Notes under the pieces: generated by a model
Seen by the model: the letters and a program-made list of their open reading frames with translations, nothing else
Database searches by the model: none
What the model was told of the DNA's origin: nothing
Made by a program: the position numbers and the translations under genes
Shown: one piece after another, positions 56,403-64,000 of the stretch
How the letters are laid out: each line of letters starts with the position of its first letter
How positions within the stretch are numbered: position 1 is the stretch's first letter
NCBI RefSeq assembly: GCF_000276665.1
Contig: NW_004955472.1
Coordinates: 6,027,202-6,091,201, forward strand
Reading direction: 5' to 3'
From: Chinchilla lanigera
Lineage: Eukaryota > Chordata > Mammalia > Rodentia > Chinchillidae
Length of the DNA: 64,000 nt

Positions 56403-59260
56403 GCTCAGTTTCCTACACATGTGCTTTCACAGGGGGTGAGGGGAAACTGAAAGTTTTTCCATTTGAACAAAGGAACAAGCAGAATTTTCTATAGCTTAAA
56501 TATCCAGAAAAACTGCAGCCTAAAACCTGGTCCTGGGCTAATCTTCCCCTTGATAACTGTCCCACTTTCTTGGCCAGTGACAGACTAAAAGCACTGCAGT
56601 ATGTGATCCAGATAGCTTCATCTTTTGTGTGTATTTTCTTATAATCACACATATGTATCCAGAAAGGAAGGAAGAGCAAAACCCAAATAATATCAGTAGC
56701 CCAAGTGATAATTTTCACACAAACAAAAGCTAAAATCAAACAAGCTAAATCATTTGTCATTGCAATAATCCTAGGTTTTACCTCAGGATGATCAGAATTC
56801 AGATATCTTAGCTTCCATTCCTAGGTCCTTCTTGTGCCAAATGTGATGGATTTTACAGAGGAAAATGTATATACCGCTGCCTTTCATTGGCAGTGGATAC
56901 TGACAGTATGACTCAGGAAGTATTGGAAATGAACTGCCCCGATGTTGGATACAAGTGCCGTAAGGGCAAGAAGCTATTCACCACTGTCTCCCCAAGAGAA
57001 AGGCAGACACTGGCATAAGAAATGGTCGATTAATATTCGTTGAATATAAGAATGAAAGAAACTCGTGAGCAGGATGCTACCACACCTCTTGGAAAGAATC
57101 ACAAGCATCAGCCAAGCTCCCGAGGACCCTCCGGGGGGAACAGACTGTTGTATTTGCTTGAAGTGGAGGAAATGTTATCACCTGTTTACCTATGAAGGGT
57201 GCCACTCACAGTGGGTTTGTGTGCATTTGCAGGAACTTGTGAGTCTCCTATTGAAAATAAACAGGAGACTGGTGAGTTCCCGGGAACACCCACAAATCTT
57301 CCTACCAACTTCTCCTGCTTTGCAGTGGACAGCATACTATGACTGGTGTTTACCATCATCACCAGCTCCTCTGAATTCGGAGTGTACATTTAAATTCTGT
57401 ACATGGTAGTAATGTAGGAAATAAGAAATAATTCACATAGGCCAGTGTCAGGCCAGGGCCAGCTCCTCAGCTCACCATGGGTGCCAGCAGGTTTTCTGGA
57501 GCCCAGCTCCTGAGGTGCGGAGTCCAGCCTAGGGAACTCCTCTTTCTTCAAACCATGATGGTGTCCTCATGCACTGGGCAGCCATTTTACCCCCTCCATT
57601 TTGAATTATGCCCTCCTTTGGTTTTATGAGACATAAATTGTTTATTAAATGAGTGACATACTTATGTGAAAGAGAATCTGTTGCTCTTGTAGGAAAAGAA
57701 AAATATTAAAAATTATGTGAATATATTTTGTATTAGTATTCCCCTAAATATTTTTCTCATTCATATCAATAAACAATTTAACTATATAAATGTTGAAATA
57801 ATTTTTACTTCTTCCTGAGAAAGTATTTGCTGTGTTCATATTCACATTTGACATCACATTATGTAGTTTTTTAGAAATTTCAGGATTATTTAATGAGCTA
57901 TATTTAGCATCGGCATTTATAGCACACATCTCTTCTTAAACTTCTTGAAGCAGCTTTCATGAAAATATACCAAGTTGATCCTTTTTCATCTGTTTATGAC
58001 AGTGGTTAAACAAGAGTGGTAAACTCAAATGTTGAGGAAGGAATGAATACATGAAGTGATGGTGTTATATTTGGTAGTAGACTATCACACTGTACTGAGA
58101 GACTTTCAAGCCCACTTAGAAAAACAAAGTATAAGTAATGGATTACATTTGAGTTAAATATTCTGTAGGAGTGAGTTGTAAAGTTCCTCCCAGGGTTGTC
58201 TCACATTCCACAAATGTTTTGTCTTAAAAATATTTAATAAAATCCATTTAAGATAGAAGTACAAATCTTTTCTTCATTTCCACCTACTTTCCTGAAACAA
58301 TACACCATTTTTAGGTTTTGTAATTAAAGTTATCTCTGGAGTTTATTTCTCTAGGATGCATGGAAATGGTTTTAATTACTATAACATTAGTGTGGACACA
58401 TGTTTAATCAATTGCAAGCACATTTTCAGACAGAAGTACTGTCAGTCACTGTTCAGAGGACTTCATTTATATGCATTCATAATCCTGGATTACAGTTCAC
58501 AGCTTTTTTTTTCCCCCACACATTGAAACCCATGAGATGAGTGTCTCACACTACTGGGGTGACTTAGATAAACTCTGTTAGCTGTGTACTCTGAGTACCC
58601 CGGCTGTGACATGTACTCTGAAAAGTTTATTACAGAATGCAACAAGTTGGTGTGCGTATCAATTAAAATATACTCTGTAAAGAAGCAAATCGTTCAGCAA
58701 TGTTATGCTTCAATATTAGTAATAAATTGCTGGCTTCTCCAAACTATCTTCAGGTAGAACTGGGGGATATTTGAAAACTGCTTTTTGGAACAGAAGATTT
58801 GTTCAACACTGACAAATTATGACAGTTCTCTTAATCCAGGAAAAACCATAAAAGAGGAGAAAAAAAATTAACTTCTTTTCTCAGACATAGGTCAGTAACA
58901 TGAAACATACATGTCAGTTGACTTTAGATGTATGTGCTTAGCCCTGACTTCTGTGTTCTGTCTAATTCTGGTGCAAAAATCAACAAGAAGGGCATCTATA
59001 GAACTCTGTATTCACTAGGATTGTAGATGTGATGACCTGTTTACGCATGGTACGCATCAGGCCTTGTTCTCGTCCATACCCTGTTCTGCATTAGCTTAAG
59101 CAATGGAGTGTAGTGAGCACCTTGGTGAATTCTCTCTGAAGTGTTTGAGCTGCTGTGGATTCCTTTTGATTTAAAGGTTGGCATTGCTTTCCCATCTCCA
59201 ACTTTAACTCTGAGCTCTGACTTCTAGTTCTCCACTATTTCCCTCTTCCCCTCTTTTTTT

Positions 59261-59338
59261 ATCCTTTAATACTCTATTTGACATTAAAGGATCTATTATC
59301 CTTTAATACTCTATTTTTTTATCCTTTAATACTCTATT
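59261..59338. repeat. Three-copy ATCCTTTAATACTCTATT repeat
   Basis: An identical 18-mer lies at 59261-59278, 59298-59315 and 59321-59338. ACATTAAAGGAT (59281-59292) is an inverted partial copy between the first two. Confidence 0.9.
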
Positions 59339-61841
59339 GGACAATGTTTATTTCAAGTTGCCTAAGTGGAATCTCTGAATTTTTCTCACCTTGGCGTATT
59401 GTTTCATAAAAGCAGAGTTTTATTTTGGTTTTTAATAAATTCTAAGTTAGATTTCAAAAGTGATCATAACCACTTTCATGACTAGCCTATGGAAAGAAGA
59501 TTTTTGGAGATTTTTGAAGGTTATTAATCATGTCTTTTAGACACTTGGCCACCTGCCATGGGGATTCGATTGATAACATTTTGCTGATGAACCTATTTTG
59601 ATGCATTGTACTTTATAGAGTACCAGTGCCTGTGTGTAATTTTTTTTTTATATCAGTGAACATCACTGACCATCACCTAGAAAAGAGATGATACAGAATT
59701 GGCTATTATTTTAAATTAGTAACTGTAGTGACAATGTGCTTGAAAGTTCAAAATAAAATAAGTGAAATTTAAGATTGGTGGAAGACAATGTTTATGGGAA
59801 TATGTGGAAGATTTTACTGTGGTTAGTAGATCCCTAGAAAACTAAGATTTTAATACGGAAATGTGCCATGTCCCACGCAGCTCTTTAGATTCCTGGGAGG
59901 AGGATGGTGGAAGATGAAGAAATGAAGACAAGGGTCAGGATGCAGAAAGCTGAGGTCAGGGGGAGCCCCCTCTCCTGACGGGAGAAAAGAACTTCCCAAA
60001 GACTGCAGTGCATTCAGTTTGTATAATCAGGAAGCGGTTGATGACAGGTGAAACCCTTCCCCTGTGGCTCACCTCAGGCGCTCCATGTTCTCAGGGCTGG
60101 CCTTGTTCTAGCCCTGCATGTGTGACTGATCTCCAGCTCAGCCACTCCCCACAGAAAAGGATACATAAGGAAAACTCCAAAAATTCAGACTTTGTCTTAT
60201 GTCCTTCTCCCTAGCTTTAAAGATGGTCCTAGTCTTGCTGGAATAATACTGGGAAATTACACAGAGCAAAAACTATTCAGAAACTTTGTCCAGCAAAACA
60301 GCAAATCAAAAGCAACTATAAGTACATATCTTTCTTAAAACTGGAGGAAGGGAATAAGCAATAAAAGAAAATCTGTGAGTAAATATGGCAGATATTGTTA
60401 AAAAATCCAGGGGCACGAAGAATCTGAGGAAGCTAAGAATATAACTGAGATTTCATTTTTCACTGTCTCCAAGTCCAAAGAACTGACTGTCTTTCTAATT
60501 AAACTCTATTAACTCAAGTATTCCTGCCTGACTGTGAATTTATTGACTCCTCACATTGTTCTAAAAGGATTGTACTGTGTTAGACCTGCCAATGAAACTT
60601 AAACAGTTTTTCATAGTACAGTTGTAGCTTTGATTCAGTTCTTTACGGTTCCCAACCTAATTGTAAATATTAGCAATAATCTTTTAAATAATTCTAGAAT
60701 AGTTCCCTCTTTTTTTCCTTAGCTAGTACTCCTTTTCCTTGGTTAGGATCTGTCTTATACAGAAGTGGAAATGATTTGAAGAGTTCAGTTGTTTTCAATG
60801 ATGAGAAATCATGATTCCGGTGTCTGCAGTGAACTCCAGGTACCTGACTATAAGCATCTTCTTAAAATATTGCACTTCTAAGCAGCTCAGAATAGCTGTC
60901 CTCCTCTTTAGAATCAGCACAACCTTTCACAGCCAAAATGATTCATTTTAATGTGTGTTGTAATTATTGCTATCATAGCCCCAGTGTTTGTTAACAATTC
61001 TGCCCTTCAAAGCAATTATTACTTCAGGATTATATATATGTATATATACATATGAAAAATACATTCTTCATTCGAAATGACTCCCTAAAACTTACCTGAT
61101 CTTTTAAAACCAGTTGACTTATAATTTGTAAATTGTGAACTGATAGAGAGCCACAGATGCATGACTGAACATCTTCCCTGGTCCTTTGAAATAACCTAAA
61201 TATTTGGTCTTTTTAAATCACTATTTTTAACACTTTAAAATTTCTAACAGAATTCATATATTTTTCTGTAGTAAAACCTCCTCTAATAACAAAAGCTCAG
61301 GATTAAATCTACTTGCTGTGGTAGTGATTACCTCAGGCCCGTCAGGATGGTGTGCAGACCCAGCTGCAGGAGCGGCTCTGACGTGGTTAGGGATCAGACA
61401 CAAGTGTCAGTGGCTCACCATCGGCAGGCATAGTGTTTCACTTGTATACCCTGCGCACATCCATCTTTGGAAAAAAGAGCAGACTGTGAGTTTACAAAAA
61501 GTGTAACCCTTCCAAAACAAAAACCATAAAGGAAAAATAACAATTACACATCGTACTTGATTTGTGTTTGTATTTTGTTCACCTAATTTATTTTAGGTGT
61601 CAGTGTTATGTAGACTCTGTGCTGTACACTTTGAATATAAAGTTGAAAAAAAATTGGTATGATACTTCATAGAGTTTATATTTTATTATTGAATAAACAA
61701 ATGATAATATCAATTAACACAATCAAAGGTGCATCAGTTAGCCGATGTGGCACAGTCTCAAGGGGGCAGTCAGCTGCTTTAGAGCACAGAGCAGGAAGAC
61801 CTGATCTGGTCTGGACTGAAAGGAGCTCTGGGGTTTCTTTT

Positions 61842-61933
61842 GAGATATGCTCCTGGGGCCGGGGATTTAGCTCAGCGGCACAGTGCCTGCCTGGCAAGTG
61901 CAAGGTCGTGTGTTCGATTCCTGGTACTGGAGA

Positions 61934-61964
<31 letters not shown>

Positions 61965-61995
61965 CAAAAACCCCCAAAAGAGAGAGATATGCTCC
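61842..61995 (+). mobile_element. Young ID SINE with 12-bp TSD
   Basis: ID body from 61854: GGGGCCGGGGATTTAGCTCA, GCACAGTGCCTGCCTGGCAA, GTGCAAGGTCGTGTGTTCGA, TTCCTGGTACTGG, with an (AAAAC)n tail. The TSD GAGATATGCTCC is identical at 61842-61853 and 61984-61995. Confidence 0.97.
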
Positions 61996-63068
61996 ATTTG
62001 AGATCAGATCAAGCAAGGCTTAATAGAGTATGTGAGGAAGAAGTTTGAGAACAGTGTTTTAGGCAGAAAGCAAGCTATGTGCAATACCTGGAAGGTAAAG
62101 CAAAAAAAAAAAAAAAAAAAAAAAAAATCACAATTAAAGAAGATTAATGGGATTGGAATGCAGAATATATGAGAACTATGTGGGTTGAGCGCAACAGGGA
62201 GCTAATAGCCCCAAACAATCCACAGCATGTAGGCTCTATTAAACAGAATTGCGTGCCGAATTCTTAGAGGTCAGGATGCTATTGATTTATTTCAGGTAGC
62301 TGAGGACTGTTAAGACGTGTGATGTATGTTTACACATCATGATAACATCAGAAGGAGCTATGTGTGGGTGTGGGCCATAAGTTACAGGACTGTAACAACA
62401 GTGGACCAGAGGGGCGTGGGCGAGAAGGAAAATAGAGAAGGAAAAGGCAGACTCACCGCAAAGATCTTTAGGAAGTGAACGCAAATCAACATATTGTTGG
62501 ATATCAGCAGTAGAGAAGAGGGAGGGGAAGATGTCAGTGATATTTACTGGTTCTTGGAAAGGAGCTGTTGCATATGTGTCTCATCGCCTACCGAGGGCAG
62601 GCAATGCGAGAAGACCAGGATCTGGGAGATAATCATGCTTTACAGGGCTTTGTTTAGAACTTTTATTTTGAGAACTCCTATTTTAGAGGAGGAAAATGAA
62701 TTTGTTTTCTAAATTCTTTCGCAAGTGTTCATAGTGAATCTCTGCTATAGTGGTTCGACTGAGTATCTACGAATTCCTAAGCAGGTAGAACTTTAATGCT
62801 GATGTATTATTATATTTAAGTATAATTACAACATTAATTAAAATTAATTATTTTAATATAATTACCATTTATTTAAATTATAATTACCACAGTGCTGTAG
62901 GAGCTACACTGGACAGTGAAAACCATTATCTCTAAACTTCTCAATAGTAATCCAAATAGCAGAACTTGGGTTCATACCTTGGACGAATCTCAACTTGCGT
63001 ACTGTGCACCATGCTATGCTATACCTCTTCCTCTTTGGGGAGTACGCTATTAGACAATGCAGTAGTCA
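61996..63068. other. Intergenic stretch with a poly(A) run
   Basis: A26 lies at 62102-62127 without an obvious SINE body before it. The part at 62890-63030 weakly resembles an antisense MIR (ACTTGGGTTCATACCTTGGA). No gene. Confidence 0.4.
62102..62127. repeat. Poly(A) run
   Basis: Twenty-six consecutive A. It may be the tail of an unrecognised retrocopy. Confidence 0.9.
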
Positions 63069-63380
63069 TGTTTTCATTACTCTGGACACAGGTCACTTAT
63101 AGAGTAATGGAAGGTTTCTTTTGGCTCAGAATTTCAGAGATCTAAGTCTAAGATGTGGCCCCCAGTGAGGACAACATACCCCAACTGGAGTGTGTATTAC
63201 CGAAAACCATAGAAATTCTGCACGGTCGGTTCCCACACTCCCTCTGAAGGACAGGCTCCCAGTGATCTGAATTCCTCCCGGTATCACCTGCCTCCGCAGC
63301 ACCTCCCAGTGCTCCAAGATGGAGACCGAGACTTCAGCAGAGGGGCCTGTGGGAAATACACATCCAAGCCATAGTAGGCA
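63069..63380 (-). mobile_element. MaLR-like LTR remnant (family uncertain)
   Basis: GGTTTCTTTTGGCTCAGAAT, TTCAGAGATCTAAGTC, CCCAGTGATCTGAATTCCTC, ACCTCCCAGTGCTCCAAGAT and ACACATCCAAGCCATAGTAG follow the antisense order of a MaLR-like rodent repeat, related in layout to 37246-37635. Confidence 0.5.
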
Positions 63381-63629
63381 AATATACTTCCCTAGGCATT
63401 AAGTGAAATTCCTTTTGACCTTTTAGAAGTTTTTTTAATATGCAAAATTAAATTTTATTTGTGATTGAGGAAGATTAGAAAAAACTGGCAGTTTTGGGAG
63501 TTAAATAAGTTGAGTGTAGAAAAATAAGTTACAGATTTTGATTATTATTTTGGCCATTGCTTTTAAAGTTGTTAATACAATGGTACATTGCTGCTTAAGA
63601 TTTTAGGTGAAGTGTAGATAGAATAACCT

Positions 63630-63788
63630 AAAATATAATTGACAACCTGCATACTCAGGAGGCAGAAGCAGGATGATCTCTGTGAGTTCAAGGGTAGCCT
63701 GAGCTACAAAGTGAGTTCAGAACCAGCCTTAACTGCGCTGGGAGAACTGCTGTCAAAAAACAAAACCAAACAAAATACAGTTGACAAC
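63630..63788 (+). mobile_element. 5'-truncated B1 SINE with TSD
   Basis: The B1 3' part (63647-63771) runs from ACTCAGGAGGCAGAAGCAGG through GAGTTCAAGGGTAGCCTGAG / GAGTTCAGAACCAGCCTTAA to an ACAAAAC tail. TSDs are AAAATATAATTGACAAC (63630-63646) and AAAATACAGTTGACAAC (63772-63788), 15 of 17 matching. Confidence 0.9.
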
Positions 63789-64000
63789 ATTAAAACCTCA
63801 AAACCTACGGAAAATGTGAAGACAACAGTTAACATGGAAAATTCAGTGAAATTAACATTTTATCCTTACAGTCTCATCAAATTTATAAATATAAGAATCT
63901 CATTAAATTATCCATCAACTAAGTATCATTTGAAGGTTAAAATGCTTTCTTAAGAGAGTACTAGTGTGTCTTTGTGGTACACTGGTAAGTTTGAATACCA
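63789..64000. other. Unassigned sequence to window end
   Basis: AT-rich, no supported feature. Confidence 0.4.

Larger units (their letters stand above)
56111..61841. other. Long intergenic stretch, no gene
   Basis: About 5.7 kb without an assignable gene or mobile element. Irregular TGTGTAT-type repeats lie at 56325-56400, a three-copy short repeat at 59261-59338 and a TA tract near 61033-61050. The part at 57440-57620 is GC-richer and might be a decayed LTR but matches nothing I know. Frames of up to 115 codons (56413-56760 minus, 57065-57409 plus) show no domain. Confidence 0.4.

Noticed and set aside
57065..57409. 114-codon open frame with several Cys residues
   Set aside because: No recognisable motif arrangement, splice context or repeat of Cys spacing; not enough to call a gene.
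61659..62048. 129-codon open frame
   Set aside because: It runs through the ID element and its A-rich tail, so it is a by-product of the insertion.

Overview
This window looks like AT-rich, non-genic DNA from a rodent nuclear genome. I find no host protein-coding gene and no convincing exon on either strand. Apart from the LINE-1 reading frames at 1-2469, the open frames are short and overlap repeats or simple sequence. The SINE set is B1-type elements with the internal ~29-bp duplication, B1+ID composites (B4-like), and young tRNA-Ala-like ID elements with target-site duplications (TSDs). This set belongs to the mouse-related rodent clade. I saw no B2, so I infer a non-muroid member such as Castorimorpha (beaver, kangaroo rat, gopher). 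That lineage call is an inference with moderate to low confidence.

Layout. 1-3475: minus-strand LINE-1 running off the left edge, with decayed ORF2 (endonuclease and start of the RT part), decayed ORF1 and a GC-rich 5'UTR of tandem promoter units. 3.6-4.1 kb: a B4-like SINE and a B1. 5.70-6.23 kb: a twin-primed (internally inverted) L1 3'UTR insertion with TSDs. 8.26-9.36 kb: an old L1 fragment interrupted by an ID element and by an LTR-like block that itself carries a SINE, followed by a (CA)n tract. 11-12.3 kb: a B4-like SINE and a MaLR-like LTR end. 15-20 kb: B1, L1 3'-end fragments, a small CpG-rich patch at 18.5 kb, ID and B4. 20.6-21.5 kb: an ID with a perfect TSD and two MIRs. 23.6-24.6 kb: L1 fragments including another inversion. 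26.06-26.55 kb: an MLT1-like LTR. 31-41 kb: B4, MER5A, B1 and ID insertions. 45.6-47.8 kb: an ancient minus-strand L1 ORF2 with a duplicated internal segment around a (TC)n tract and a B1 inserted. 50-54.2 kb: a MIR, a CpG patch, ID, B1, two L1 3'UTR insertions close together and another ID. 54.2-64 kb: mostly unique AT-rich sequence with one CpG patch, one ID and one 5'-truncated B1.

The window records layers of retrotransposition rather than genes acting together. The L1 lineage supplied the reverse transcriptase and endonuclease that mobilised the ID and B1 elements, which are flanked by the 8-18 bp TSDs expected of that machinery. The most informative structures are the inverted L1 copies, the L1 promoter array and the nested insertions. 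I found no convincing undescribed biological system.
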